From NCBI RefSeq assembly GCF_946151055.1, contig NZ_CAMGYZ010000015.1, positions 40,450 to 104,449 on the forward strand: DNA of 64,000 bases, in the 5' to 3' direction. How positions within the stretch are numbered: the stretch's first letter is position 1; every line of letters begins with the position of its first letter. Source of the stretch: Bacillus sp. Marseille-Q3570. GTDB taxonomy: Bacteria; Bacillota; Bacilli; Bacillales; Fictibacillaceae. Under the pieces are notes generated by a model, which saw only the letters and a list, made by a program, of their open reading frames with translations, was not told where the DNA came from and did no database searches. A program made the position numbers and the translations under genes. Shown here piece after piece: positions 27,420-36,284 of the stretch.

Positions 27420-28093
27420 TCGAAAATGGGAAATAAAAACGTTTTTTTATTTCGATGGAATAAAGGATCATATCCTAAGGCCTTTAGTTGATCAGCTATG
27501 AGTTTATACCCATACCCATTAGGATGCACGCCATCAATAGAGAGTGCGTTACCCCCATTTGCTTTAAACGGTTCATAGATCCTGGCAACCTTCAGATTTT
27601 TACATTCGAACTTCTCCAGTTGCTTGTTGAATGTTTTAATCCATAATTCGCTGAAGGAGAGATAAGGGAACGGATTATACAAACCAACCATTCTTATGAT
27701 ATAGGGTTCTTTCCTTTTTTCTTTAATTTTACGGGTTTCATGAAGCATCATTGAAAGATTTTTCATGCTTTCATTAATGGCAGTTTTAAAAATAGTTGTG
27801 TCATTCATAAAAAAGTATTTCTTTGCTGCTTTCCTTAAATCATTACCTCCAGCAGTGATTGTAATCACGTCCGCCTCTGCAATCGCCTGCTTCACATTTT
27901 CATTAGTAAGAAACTCCAATACCTGTGCTGTCGTTGCACCGTTTTTTGCAAATACATGACGTTCTACTTTTCGATTGGCAGCAGTTTCGATAGACTCGGT
28001 GTACCGTGATACAAATCCTGGAGCAAAGATTGAACCGACACCTACTGTCAAAGAATCCCCTAACGCTGTATATCTGATAATATTCTCGTCCAT
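27416..28093 (-). CDS. SGNH/GDSL-type esterase/lipase
   Basis: A 225-residue hydrolase with the SGNH blocks: GDSLTVGVG (block I, Ser near residue 13), an AKNGATTAQ block II Gly, TAGGNDLRKA (block III Asn) and DGVHPNGYGY (block V Asp and His). B. subtilis YtlO/LipC-like spore germination phospholipases have a comparable plan, but the substrate here cannot be told. No signal peptide is seen. AGGTGA is placed six bases before the second of two close ATGs, hence the start at 28093. Confidence 0.88.
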   Translation of the reverse strand: MDENIIRYTALGDSLTVGVGSIFAPGFVSRYTESIETAANRKVERHVFAKNGATTAQVLEFLTNENVKQAIAEADVITITAGGNDLRKAAKKYFFMNDTTIFKTAINESMKNLSMMLHETRKIKEKRKEPYIIRMVGLYNPFPYLSFSELWIKTFNKQLEKFECKNLKVARIYEPFKANGGNALSIDGVHPNGYGYKLIADQLKALGYDPLFHRNKKTFLFPIFD

Positions 28094-28304
28094 ATACATT
28101 CACCTGTTGATATATTTAAAACACTTATAATAAGTTATGTTCCTTGAAAATACGTGATATGGACAACCGTTTAGGTGATGAAAATTGTGCAATAGCACTA
28201 AAGGATATGACTTTATTTCTAGATCGATATTTACGGGATTTCCTTATTTATAGAATTTCAGTTATTATGGTAGGAGGCAGAAGTTTTTTAGGAGGTTCAA
28301 ACAG

Positions 28305-29360
28305 ATGAAACAAGAATCACAACAATTTTTACATGAGTTGCTCTCAACTCCTTCTCCATCAGGGTTTGAAATGAAAATCCAAAGGAAATGGATTGATTAT
28401 GTTCAATCATTCGCAGATAAAATTGAAACTGATCATATCGGAAATGCCTATGGTGTCATCAATCCAGATGCTCCATTCAAAGTATTGATCGCCGGACATT
28501 GTGATGAGATCGGCTTTATGATCAATCGGATTGATGAAAGCGGTTTCTTGCATTTCACTAAACTCGGAGGTATCAGCCACAAACCTGCAATCGGAATGAA
28601 GGTCGAGATCCTGGGCAATCAGCAGACCATTACTGGTGTCGTGGGTGTAAATGCTGAACATCACGGTGGAATTAAAGATGAGTATGGCTTTGAAGATCTA
28701 TACATAGATTGTGGTGCACGAAGTAAAGAAGAAATTGAAAAATTCGTGCAAATTGGTGATTTGGCAATTTATAAACGAGAAACGGAGTTCCTTTTAAATA
28801 ACAGGATCAGCGGTCGTGGTCTTGATAACCGCACTGGTGCGTTCATCGTAGCAGAAGTTTTGAAGAGACTATCCAAAAAGAAACCTGAAGTCGGTGTCTA
28901 TGCGGTCAGTACAGTAAATGAAGAAACGAACCTGGGGGGTGCCTATTTTGCAGCATCACAGGTTCTGCCAGACTTTGCCCTTGCTGTTGATGTAACCTTT
29001 GCAACTGATTATCCAGGTGTGAACAAGAATAAGCATGGTGACATCCGCCTTGATCATGGCCCTGTTCTTGCTAAGGGAGCGCCTATCCATTACAAATTGA
29101 ACAGCATGCTTGAGGAAACCGCACGCAAAAACAAAATCGATGTTCAATATGAACTTACACCGCGGGTGACAGGTACAGATGCCGATCGGATGAGATTGAC
29201 TGGTAAAGGAGTTCCGGTTGCACTCGTCTCCCTCCCCCTCCGTTATATGCATTCGCCAGTTGAAACCGCAAGTCTTCAAGATATTGAAGATGAAATCACA
29301 TTGATCACAGAAATGATCGCTTCGCTCAGTACAAACGAAAACTTGAACCCGCTTGATTGA
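28305..29360 (+). CDS. M42 family metallo-aminopeptidase (YsdC/YhfE-like)
   Basis: A 351-residue cobalt/zinc aminopeptidase of the PepA-tetrahedral (TET) family. Metal and catalytic residues appear as AGHCDEIGFM (His66, Asp68), SGRGLDNRTG (Asp near 177), TVNEETNLGG (tandem Glu near 210), AVDVTFATD (Asp near 232) and YMHSPVE (His near 319). A PDZ-like domain is inserted at about 70-165. These enzymes form 12-subunit cages and trim peptides in the cytosol. GGAGG precedes the ATG. The gene is monocistronic with repeat C and a terminator behind it. Confidence 0.92.
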   Translation: MKQESQQFLHELLSTPSPSGFEMKIQRKWIDYVQSFADKIETDHIGNAYGVINPDAPFKVLIAGHCDEIGFMINRIDESGFLHFTKLGGISHKPAIGMKVEILGNQQTITGVVGVNAEHHGGIKDEYGFEDLYIDCGARSKEEIEKFVQIGDLAIYKRETEFLLNNRISGRGLDNRTGAFIVAEVLKRLSKKKPEVGVYAVSTVNEETNLGGAYFAASQVLPDFALAVDVTFATDYPGVNKNKHGDIRLDHGPVLAKGAPIHYKLNSMLEETARKNKIDVQYELTPRVTGTDADRMRLTGKGVPVALVSLPLRYMHSPVETASLQDIEDEITLITEMIASLSTNENLNPLD

Positions 29361-29362
29361 TA

Positions 29363-29432
29363 AAGAAAACTTGGGCTTTGCCAAGCCTTAGCCCAGGCCG
29401 ATCTATAGTTGCCCTTGAAGAAAGTATTTAAA
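29363..29432 (+). repeat. repeat family C, degenerate copy
   Basis: Begins AAAGAAAACTTGGGC, has GCCAAGCCTTAGCCCAGGC and ends AGTTGCCCTTGAAGAAAGT; the second arm of the terminal hairpin is lost. It lies between the aminopeptidase stop and the terminator. Confidence 0.6.
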
Positions 29433-29440
29433 TGGAATGA

Positions 29441-29483
29441 AAAAAAGGAGATATGCCGGTATACGGTACATCTCCTTTTTTTA
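29441..29483. terminator. bidirectional terminator between aminopeptidase and Nudix genes
   Basis: AAAAAAAGGAGAT and ATCTCCTTTTTTT pair with an inner CCG/CGG, giving a strong hairpin with T-runs in both directions, suited to the two convergent genes. Confidence 0.85.
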
Positions 29484-29485
29484 AA

Positions 29486-30112
29486 TCATTTGTATAATAA
29501 TTTTCGGATTTTTTCAGAAACCTGTTCATAATACGGTCCGTCATTTGGGACAAAATGGGTCTGGTCTACCGTCATATTCACTGGAACTTTCATACCAGAA
29601 GGATCTAATTTATATCCATCAACTTGTAACGATTGACCTTTCCCTGAACAAAACTCGTGGAATGCATTGAATTCGGCCTTTACAATCCCGGACACTTCTT
29701 CTTCTTGGAGAGTGAAATCATCTAAGTTCATTAGCTTATCATATAAAAATACGTGTGCAATTTCTTTGTCAATCATCCCTTCAGTAGTAATACATGATTC
29801 AATTTCCCCGACTGTTTTCAACTCATCCAGGGTAACGTCTATCCCGATTTCTTCATTTACTTCACGAATGCCGTCTTCGATCGTTTCGTCGGCTAATATA
29901 TGACCAGCTGCTGTTATATCAAGCAAATTCGGATAATCTTTCTTCTGATTGCTACGTATTTGTAAAAAGATATAATACTGGCTACTGATTAAGCTGGTGA
30001 TCCAGCAATGGAAGGTTTCATGCCAAAACCCAACCCGATGAACTTCTTCTCTGGTTGCGACACCTAAAGGATTTCTCTGATCATCATATATTTTCAACAG
30101 TTCTGATTCCAA
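29486..30112 (-). CDS. Nudix hydrolase
   Basis: A 208-residue Nudix protein of the isopentenyl-diphosphate isomerase-like/YfcD group. The Nudix box is AGHILADETIEDGIREVNEEIGI (about residues 68-90). It contains REVNEE metal ligands, but only six residues lie between the first Glu and Arg where the classical box has seven. The FHCWI segment ahead of it is common in IDI-like Nudix proteins. Substrates of this group are nucleoside or prenyl diphosphates and cannot be predicted here. The start is TTG, five bases after GGAGGGG. Confidence 0.85.
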   Translation of the reverse strand: MESELLKIYDDQRNPLGVATREEVHRVGFWHETFHCWITSLISSQYYIFLQIRSNQKKDYPNLLDITAAGHILADETIEDGIREVNEEIGIDVTLDELKTVGEIESCITTEGMIDKEIAHVFLYDKLMNLDDFTLQEEEVSGIVKAEFNAFHEFCSGKGQSLQVDGYKLDPSGMKVPVNMTVDQTHFVPNDGPYYEQVSEKIRKLLYK

Positions 30113-30291
30113 TACATCCCCTCCACTTCTCTTTCATATAACTTTAAAGGGAACAGCTGAATGATTTTTCGTTCTATATCCATAGTTTGACAAAGTTATC
30201 CGATAACCCTCTTTTGTAGAGAATAAACGTTTAAATGGGCTGTAAGAAAGGAATGGTAGTGGTAACAAGCCAAACAAGAGGGGTGATAAAA

Positions 30292-30636
30292 ATGAAAGAA
30301 CGAAAAACCTACTATGTGTCGCCTAAAGGTGATATTCTCCCGATCAAGACAGATCAAAGTCTTCAACTATTCGAGATAGAAGCTACTGAAAATGAACTGA
30401 ACCAATTCAAGGTTGCTGTAGAAGAATTCAATGCTTCAGAAGATGTTGAAAAAGAAGATTTTTGGAACCTCACCCATTTTAAAGAGAAGGAAGTAGATGA
30501 AGACAGAAATGTAACCTATGGTAAAATACTTGAAGTTTATAAGTGGATCTATACACTTGGAACTTCTAAAACGAAGCTGGAAATTGAAAGGATGAACATA
30601 CTCCCGTCTTTAGACCAAAAACCTAGCTTTAAATGA
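30292..30636 (+). CDS. hypothetical protein, 114 residues
   Basis: A cytosolic-looking acidic protein with GAGGGGTGA six bases before the ATG at 30292, which decides that start over codons further upstream. The N-terminus ERKTYYVSPKGDILPIKTD is beta-rich, followed by amphipathic helices. No catalytic motif, signal peptide or membrane span is visible. I have a weak impression of similar small Bacillus proteins of unknown role, but assign none. A long inverted repeat follows. Confidence 0.65.
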   Translation: MKERKTYYVSPKGDILPIKTDQSLQLFEIEATENELNQFKVAVEEFNASEDVEKEDFWNLTHFKEKEVDEDRNVTYGKILEVYKWIYTLGTSKTKLEIERMNILPSLDQKPSFK

Positions 30637-30674
30637 CAGGAGTTGTGTATTTTAACCCACAGTGGCAAATGAAA

Positions 30675-30768
30675 AAGGGACAGTCCTAAAGTGCCGAAGC
30701 CTCCCCAAACATTGATCCAAAATGTTATGTTAGAGGTGAATGGCACTTTTCTTTTAGGACAGGCCCTT
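30675..30768. terminator. long inverted repeat, probable two-way terminator
   Basis: The left arm AAGGGACAGTCCTAAAGTGCC (30675-30695) pairs with the right arm around 30742-30768 with small internal loops; the loop is about 46 bp. It lies between convergent genes. AT-rich flanks support termination, but the T-runs are short. Confidence 0.5.
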
Positions 30769-30777
30769 GATCGTTCT

Positions 30778-31302
30778 TCATAATTTCTCCCATGGTTTCT
30801 CTGTTCCGAATTTCATGGCTAGCTGTTTGCTTTCATCTCTCCTCTTTCTTCGTCTTTCCGCACGTTCTGGCGCCCCTTCGAACAACCATTTTTCCTCTTC
30901 TGATTCAGGTATGACATTCGCTATTGGCGTTGGATTCCCCTTTTCATCGATTGCAACGAATGTAAGAAAAGATAAAGCACATAGCTTCCTTTCACCCGTC
31001 AACAGGTTCTCCGAAATGACTTTCACGAATACTTCCATCGAGGTCCTGTGAGTCCATGAAACGAAAGCTTCAAGACAAACAGAATAACCTTCCTTGATCG
31101 GATGTAAAAAATCGACGGAATCGCTTGATGCTGTGACAACGTTTTTTCTTGCATGTCGAGTTGCTGCAATTGCGGCGACATCATCAATATACGCCATCAA
31201 TTTACCACCGAACAAGGTTCCGTGGGTATTCGTATCTGGAGGAAGCACATGACTACTTTTAACTGTTCTGGATTCGCTGACTTTCTTAGCTTCTACGGTC
31301 AT
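30778..31302 (-). CDS. acyl-CoA thioesterase, hotdog fold (YkhA-like)
   Basis: A 174-residue single-hotdog thioesterase of the YciA/YkhA/ACOT group that hydrolyses short or medium acyl-CoA. The core HGTLFGGKLMAYIDDVAAIAA (residues 27-47) holds the hotdog helix with the usual catalytic Asp, followed by ASSDSVDFLHPIKEG and the WTHRTSMEVFV strand. The C-terminal basic tail RAERRRKRRDESKQLA is typical of bacillar members. It stands alone, upstream of a 256-bp AT-rich gap in which I see nothing. Confidence 0.9.
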   Translation of the reverse strand: MTVEAKKVSESRTVKSSHVLPPDTNTHGTLFGGKLMAYIDDVAAIAATRHARKNVVTASSDSVDFLHPIKEGYSVCLEAFVSWTHRTSMEVFVKVISENLLTGERKLCALSFLTFVAIDEKGNPTPIANVIPESEEEKWLFEGAPERAERRRKRRDESKQLAMKFGTEKPWEKL

Positions 31303-31558
31303 AATACATGCTCCTTATGATTTGAATTCATATGACTATCATTTACGCGGTTATCATATCTCATACATGATACACCATGCAACAAAATAAACTATTGCTA
31401 CTAATTCAAGCCAACCATCATCAAGATACTAGAAATAAACATGAACATATTCCCTCTCAATTTCAGTGTTTATTCTTGTATTCTTTTTCGAGACTCTTTA
31501 AGATTTCTTTTATTACTAGCTTTTGATTTTTTTTATTATTAGTACGGTACGTGAAATT

Positions 31559-32532
31559 TTATTTATATGTCACTTTGATTTTCACACCTTGCAATGATCT
31601 TTCCTTAGCTACTTCATTATGTTTCTTTGTTGATGCTGAACGTTCACTGAGTGGTATACTATGTGCTCCATCATAATAATCAGGATCGATGAGCCGTACT
31701 TTTTTCCGTACATGTAGACTGTAGTCTTCTCTATCTTCCGAGACGTTTAATACTTGAGCCAGTTTATTCAACTCTTTTTTCACTTCACTATCTCCACTTT
31801 TCTTCAAAAAACTTAATAGCTCTTCATCAGTATTGAGAAAATCATCTTTAACTATAATTGCTTTTTCAAGTGCGATTTTTAGAATGTTGGCCATTTGGTG
31901 GTTGCCGTAAACATTTAGGGGATGCAGGAAAAAATCGAGGACCTCTTTATAATAGGTCTGGACAAACCACTCACCGGCACGAATCGTTGTCACATGTATT
32001 TTTCCCTCTATGACAGCCAAATCATTCAAGAAAGAATCCACTTCCAATTTGTAATCTCACCATATTCGTATAAATCCCGTAACGTATAATCAATACGATC
32101 AGCACATAAATGCGGAGCAGACTGTTCTAGGATAGACCAATTCGATTCATCCAAGATCTCTTTCACATCGTATCCATGTTTGGAGAGTACTGCCGGTATG
32201 TCAGATTCCTGGATGATCTTATCTTTGATTCGTTCATGATAATCTTCATCTCGTATTTTCAAAACCTGATCAACCACATGTGAAAAAGTGGTATGAGAGA
32301 CATCATGCAGGAGAGCCGCTAATTGTTCTCCAATACTTCCTCCAAGTTTACGGATAAGCAGCATGACTCCAACCGAATGGTCAAACCGCGTATTGTTCCA
32401 CTTAGGATTGACCAGATAACTTGCTCCATTTTGATGGATATTTTTTAAGCGCTGTACAGCTTTTGTACAGATCAACTCTTCAAATACCGGTTCTAACGAA
32501 AAACTTCCATATAATGGGTCTTCTATGTCCAA
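31559..32532 (-). pseudogene. HD-domain phosphohydrolase broken by a one-base frameshift
   Basis: The N-terminal half (TTG start at 32532 after AGGAGGG) has HD-domain ligands: RFDHSVG (His near 50), LLHDVSHTTFSHVVD (His-Asp near 77) and ADRIDYTLRDL (Asp near 147). It runs out at a TGA at 32026. The C-terminal half continues in the next frame from about 32047 to 31559 with no start signal of its own. Adding one A to the ACAAATTGG run near 32040-32050 would restore one reading frame of about 325 residues, normal for bacillar HD phosphohydrolases. It is a recent pseudogene or a base error. Confidence 0.8.
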
Positions 32533-32564
32533 ACAAAATCCCTCCTTTTACAGCGTATTTACAT

Positions 32565-32607
32565 AAAAAGTGCCAGACCCCTTAAATAGGAGTCAGGACA
32601 CTTTTTT
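32565..32607 (-). terminator. terminator of the thyA-dfrA operon
   Basis: AAAAAGTG/CACTTTTT flanks a stem with GAC-C-CCT pairing to AGG-A-GTC, and T6 follows on the minus strand. It lies 36 bp behind the dfrA stop. Confidence 0.75.
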
Positions 32608-32642
32608 AGAAATAGTATATTCTTAGAAGCAGATTTGTAAAA

Positions 32643-33125
32643 TCAGATCTCATTCCGATCATATATCATGAAGTAATAGTCATAAGGATTTTTTTCGTCT
32701 TTGATTCCTTTTTCTTTTGATTTCAATTTCCACTTTGATTCATCAAGTTCTGGGAAATATGTATCACCCTCAAACTCTTCGTCAATATAGGTTAAATAAA
32801 TCCTGCTAGCTTTCTCTAACACTTGTTTGAAAATTTCAGCGCCTCCAATGACGATCAATTCTTCGCCATCTTGGCGGAGGGCCTCATCGAGCGAATGGGT
32901 TACGACACAACCTTCTGCTTCATAGTTCTTATCGTTCGTGACGATTACGTTTTTCCGATTCGGCAAAGGCTTACCGATCGATTCATAGGTTTTTCTCCCC
33001 ATTATGATCGTATGTCCACTTGAAACCCGCTTGAACCACTTCAGATCTTCAGGCAAGTGCCACGGTAAATCATTATCTTTACCCATCACCCTGTTCTTTC
33101 CCATTGCAAGCAGTAATGAAATCAT
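32643..33125 (-). CDS. dfrA: dihydrofolate reductase
   Basis: A 160-residue enzyme reducing dihydrofolate to tetrahydrofolate with NADPH. It shows [32 protein letters not shown] with the substrate-binding acidic residue in LPEDLKWF (about 26-27). [18 protein letters not shown] is the NADPH loop, and [13 protein letters not shown] is the second cofactor motif. Its ATG overlaps the thyA stop (ATGA), so the two are translated together. Thymidylate synthase makes the dihydrofolate that this enzyme recycles. Confidence 0.96.
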   Translation of the reverse strand: MISLLLAMGKNRVMGKDNDLPWHLPEDLKWFKRVSSGHTIIMGRKTYESIGKPLPNRKNVIVTNDKNYEAEGCVVTHSLDEALRQDGEELIVIGGAEIFKQVLEKASRIYLTYIDEEFEGDTYFPELDESKWKLKSKEKGIKDEKNPYDYYFMIYDRNEI

Positions 33126-33916
33126 ACAGACACAGCTCCTTTGATATGAGGATGAGGGTCATAGTTTTCCAAAGTGAAATCTTCAATTTTGAAATTAAAG
33201 ATGGACTTCACTTCAGGATTGATCTTCATAATAGGTAGGTCTCTTGGTTCCCGTGATAATTGCAAATCTACTTGTTCGAGGTGGTTCAAATAGATATGAG
33301 CATCACCGAAGGTATGCACGAATTCCCCTGGTTCCAGATCACAAACCTGTGCAATCATCATCGTCAACAAGGCGTAAGAGGCTATGTTGAATGGAACCCC
33401 TAGAAATGTGTCAGCTGATCTCTGATAGAGCTGACATGATAGTTTTCCTTCTGAAACATAGAATTGAAAGAGACAGTGGCACGGTGTCAATGCCATTTCA
33501 TCAAGTTCTCCTGCATTCCAGGCATTGACGACTAACCTTCTTGAATCTGGATTCTTCTTGATTTCCTCAACTACTCGTGAAATCTGATCGACTGTCCCTC
33601 CATCCGGCTTTGTCCACGATCGCCACTGTTTACCATACACCGGTCCAAGATCGCCGTTTTCATCTGCCCATTCATTCCAGATCCGAACGCCGTTTTCTTG
33701 GAGATACTTCACATTCGTGTCCCCTTTCAAAAACCAGAGCAGTTCATGGATGATTGACTTCAAATGTAATTTTTTCGTCGTGAGCAGCGGAAATCCTTTT
33801 TGCAGATCGAATCGCATCTGAAAACCGAATACACTGATTGTTCCAGTCCCTGTCCGATCTTCCTTTTTCACACCATTCTCTAAAATATGACGGCACAGTT
33901 CTTTATATTGTTCCAT
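33122..33916 (-). CDS. thyA: thymidylate synthase (ThyA family)
   Basis: A 264-residue ThyA-type enzyme (B. subtilis ThyB has the same length) that methylates dUMP with methylenetetrahydrofolate. Cys146 in [12 protein letters not shown] is the nucleophile. [11 protein letters not shown], the phosphate-binding [10 protein letters not shown] arginines and [11 protein letters not shown] near residue 210 are all present. GAGGGG four bases before the ATG at 33916 sets the start over an in-frame TTG six codons earlier. In B. subtilis the thyB-dfrA pair lies beside ypjP; here ypjP is 2.4 kb away with an SPFH pair between. Confidence 0.96.
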   Translation of the reverse strand: MEQYKELCRHILENGVKKEDRTGTGTISVFGFQMRFDLQKGFPLLTTKKLHLKSIIHELLWFLKGDTNVKYLQENGVRIWNEWADENGDLGPVYGKQWRSWTKPDGGTVDQISRVVEEIKKNPDSRRLVVNAWNAGELDEMALTPCHCLFQFYVSEGKLSCQLYQRSADTFLGVPFNIASYALLTMMIAQVCDLEPGEFVHTFGDAHIYLNHLEQVDLQLSREPRDLPIMKINPEVKSIFNFKIEDFTLENYDPHPHIKGAVSV

Positions 33917-33975
33917 CTTACCCCTCTCTTTCAATCAGGCTGTCTCAATTATAGCAGAAGACAATTTTAAGGGGA

Positions 33976-34320
33976 AAAAGAAAACTTGGTAAAGCTGAGC
34001 CTTTGTTGTTGATTTAAATAAAGTCGTTGATCGCTTCAGGATGCTCGCTTTCCACGGGGCGTGCGGTGAGCCCCCTCATCCCCTTGCGACCTCAGGAGTC
34101 TACTTTTCAAGGAAGCATTTGTGCTCCTGCGCCTACGAGAAAGTCCTGTCGAAGCGAGCTTCCTCGTCGCATGCCATACAAGGAGATTATTCAGGTAGTA
34201 GGCACGCTGATCCCGCAGGACAAGGAAAGCTTCGGCAACGTTACATCGCACGAAGTAAATGCGATTTTCCTTTTCAAGGAGTCTCGCATCTTGATTTCAA
34301 TCAATTTGCTTGACTCAAAA
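33976..34320 (+). repeat. truncated repeat C joined to repeat family A, copy 3
   Basis: AAAGAAAACTTGG at 33979 and the following 30 bp are the left end of repeat C. From about 34018 the sequence follows repeat A (AGTCGTTGATCGC, GGATGCTCGCTTTCC) to GAGTCTCGCATC. Like the 9.4-kb copy it has the long form with the extra 65-bp block. Frames in it are incidental. Copy 1 is likewise directly joined to a C element, though with C in the opposite orientation relative to A. Confidence 0.78.
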
Positions 34321-34364
34321 GAACACTCTTTTAGAAAAGAACCAAAAGAAAAGAGGCTGGGATA

Positions 34365-34455
34365 TAACTCTAACTGCCAACAGAAGAGACGGACTATAAA
34401 ATATAATGGATAAAATGAATGACGAAAAGTAAAGGATGTCGAGGAAGCGGAACCT
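34365..34455 (-). repeat. repeat family B, partial copy
   Basis: Read on the minus strand, ACATCCTTTACTTTTCGTC, then CATTTTATCC and CTGTTGGCAG match the right part of the element at 50390-50590. It directly follows repeat A copy 3, giving a composite C-A-B block. Confidence 0.65.
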
Positions 34456-34718
34456 TCATTCATTGCTCATTAAAGAAAACCCGGACAACGTTAAATTGTA
34501 TGACCATTTGCATTAGAATTTATAACCTTCCAGAATCCCCTGTATGTTTGCAAATCGACCTGCATATTAACTATCAATTTAATATGTGCTTTGTTGTTAA
34601 AATACGAAAGTCATCAAGATTTTTAAAGTTAATATGAGGTACGCCAAAATTGTACTTAGATACAAATTTGAAGTCATTCAACAAACGGGCAGCATTGTTG
34701 AAGAAGGAATGCAATGAC

Positions 34719-34905
34719 TTAACGGACAGGAGAGCCGTTATTTGTGACAAAATAGCCAATTTCAGTGTGCTAACGGACACCAGAGACGTTATTCGTAAAA
34801 AAGTCGATTGTTTTTGTTGATTTTGGAGCAAATAAGGTCTCCTGTGTCCGTTAGATTTTATAAAAACAAGTCGTTCATAAAAATAAGGTCCTCTGTGTCC
34901 GTTAG
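34719..34905. repeat. repeat family E, cluster of four opposed units
   Basis: Four copies of a ~24-bp unit close to TTAACGGACACNAGAGACCT followed by TATTT: two forward (34719-34743, 34771-34793), two inverted (34830-34853, 34881-34905). Spacing is about 50 bp within each pair, so the whole could fold as one long imperfect hairpin. Related clusters lie at 57458-57586 and 63591-63779. The 815 bp from 34320 to 35145 hold no gene that I can support. Confidence 0.75.
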
Positions 34906-34964
34906 GTGTTAAAATAAGTCATTCTTTCTCGATCGGGGGACTTTAGTTTAATAAGCCCGGAATA

Positions 34965-35009
34965 AAAATATAGCCGCACATCAATCCGTTGAAGGTTGAT
35001 GGTACGGCT
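34965..35009 (-). terminator. probable terminator of the SPFH gene transcript
   Basis: On the minus strand AGCCG-TAC-CATCAAC pairs with GTTGATG-TG-CGGCT with small internal loops, and ATATTTTTA follows. It is 137 bp behind the SPFH stop; no closer one is apparent. Confidence 0.5.
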
Positions 35010-35145
35010 CATTAATAATCAAATACTTTACGAAACATAGTGCGTTCATCTATGCATTTACATATGCAATTTCTTACGTAAATTAAAAAATCTTTCGGGT
35101 TTACTATTGAACTACATTCATTTGTAAAAGTCTCTTATTCGTCGA

Positions 35146-36006
35146 TTAGTTGGTTTTCGGTTGGGTTGTTGCAGGTTCATCTTCAAGCGGGATTTGAATC
35201 AGGTTACCTGTTCCTGTCGCTTTAGGCATCTTGCCATCCCACTTCTGGATCCACATATATTGGATCACTTCTGGTGTCATCGATTCATTGATGATATTGT
35301 TATATTCAGCTGTAGCTTCAGCTTCTATCTTCTTCTTTTCAGCTTCAGCCTCTGCGATTTTAAGTTCAGTCTGTTTACGTTCAAGCTCTTGTGAAGCTTT
35401 CACCCTTGCATCAATCGCTTCTTGCGTAGAATCATCAGGTTTCGGTACACCAATTGTCAAATCATCGATGATGAAACCAAGATCCCCGACGTCTTCTGAA
35501 AAGACTTTCTGAACTTCCATACCAGCAGCTGATGACTTTTGACCATAAGTATCAATTACGGAGAAGTTCGCAATAGCTTTACGTCCTGCGTCCCAGAGCC
35601 TTGTTCTCAAATAAGTCGATTCAATCTCTTCAACTGGTACCGGACCGAATTTATTGAACAACTCGACGACCTTATCCGGCTGTATGCTGTAGTTGTAAGC
35701 GAAGTCCATGGTTATGTTCTTCCCGTCTGATGTCGCTACCTGGATATCCTGATATTCGACCGTCTGCATACGGATCGGGTATTCGGTGATCTTATCAAAA
35801 AGTCCGACAATGTGCCAGCCTTGCCCAAGAGTATCTTCCTGAACTCCTCCATTTGGACTGTAAACAACACCGACATATCCATTCGGAATACGTTGGATGA
35901 AAAAGGTCGCTATGACGACAACCAGAGCAATCGTTATCCCTACGATCACTCCGCCGATAATTTTCCGGTTATTTTTCTTTTTTTCCGGCATCTGTACTGT
36001 TTCCAT
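35146..36006 (-). CDS. SPFH/band 7 (prohibitin-like) membrane protein
   Basis: A 286-residue protein with one N-terminal transmembrane helix (about 16-37), an SPFH domain (about 40-200) beginning IPNGYVGVVYSPNGGV, and an alpha-helical Glu/Ala/Lys-rich segment (about 205-245, SQELERKQTELKIAEAEAEK) able to form a coiled coil. Band 7 proteins make ring-like oligomers and organise membrane microdomains. Its partner is unknown. GGGGGGAG precedes the ATG, which lies 38 bp inside the 3' end of the small membrane-protein gene, pointing to coupled expression. Confidence 0.88.
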   Translation of the reverse strand: METVQMPEKKKNNRKIIGGVIVGITIALVVVIATFFIQRIPNGYVGVVYSPNGGVQEDTLGQGWHIVGLFDKITEYPIRMQTVEYQDIQVATSDGKNITMDFAYNYSIQPDKVVELFNKFGPVPVEEIESTYLRTRLWDAGRKAIANFSVIDTYGQKSSAAGMEVQKVFSEDVGDLGFIIDDLTIGVPKPDDSTQEAIDARVKASQELERKQTELKIAEAEAEKKKIEAEATAEYNNIINESMTPEVIQYMWIQKWDGKMPKATGTGNLIQIPLEDEPATTQPKTN

Positions 36007-36139
36007 TCTCTGTCTCCCCCCAAAAGTTCTTATATTTCTTGGCAGCTTTCCCTACCTTTGTATATGTCGGTGACAACAATAGCCATAGACCAATGCATAG
36101 TAAAATCACAACAATGACTGATCCAATGAATACCTTCAT
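35969..36139 (-). CDS. small single-pass membrane protein overlapping the SPFH gene
   Basis: A 56-residue product with one transmembrane helix (FIGSVIVVILLCIGLWLLL, residues 3-21) and a hydrophilic lysine-rich tail. AGGAGGGG five bases before the ATG at 36139 supports the start. Its last 38 bp overlap the SPFH gene in another frame, an unusually long overlap. No family is recognised; a role as partner of the SPFH ring is inference only. Confidence 0.7.
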   Translation of the reverse strand: MKVFIGSVIVVILLCIGLWLLLSPTYTKVGKAAKKYKNFWGETENGNSTDAGKKEK

Positions 36140-36237
36140 GTCATCCCCTCCTATCACTAATGATTACGTATCAATTACAAAAAGGTTTCAAAAATGTAAC
36201 GAAAAAATCATATTCCTTCCCCATGTTATTCGTACAA

Positions 36238-36271
36238 CAAAAAAATAAGCACCCAATGAGGCATGCTTATT
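36238..36271 (-). terminator. ypjP terminator
   Basis: AATAAGC and GCTTATT pair around a 14-base loop and are followed by TTTTTTT on the minus strand, 14 bp behind the ypjP stop. Confidence 0.8.
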
Positions 36272-36284
36272 TCGAAAGCTGATT

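Noticed and set aside
28159..28308. 49-codon frame ending in an ATGA overlap with the M42 aminopeptidase start
   Set aside because: It has no Shine-Dalgarno, its last codons are made of the aminopeptidase's ribosome binding site, and the product has no protein-like pattern.
34719..34905. Possible CRISPR array at the family E cluster
   Set aside because: Units are in both orientations, spacers are not uniform, and no cas gene is present.
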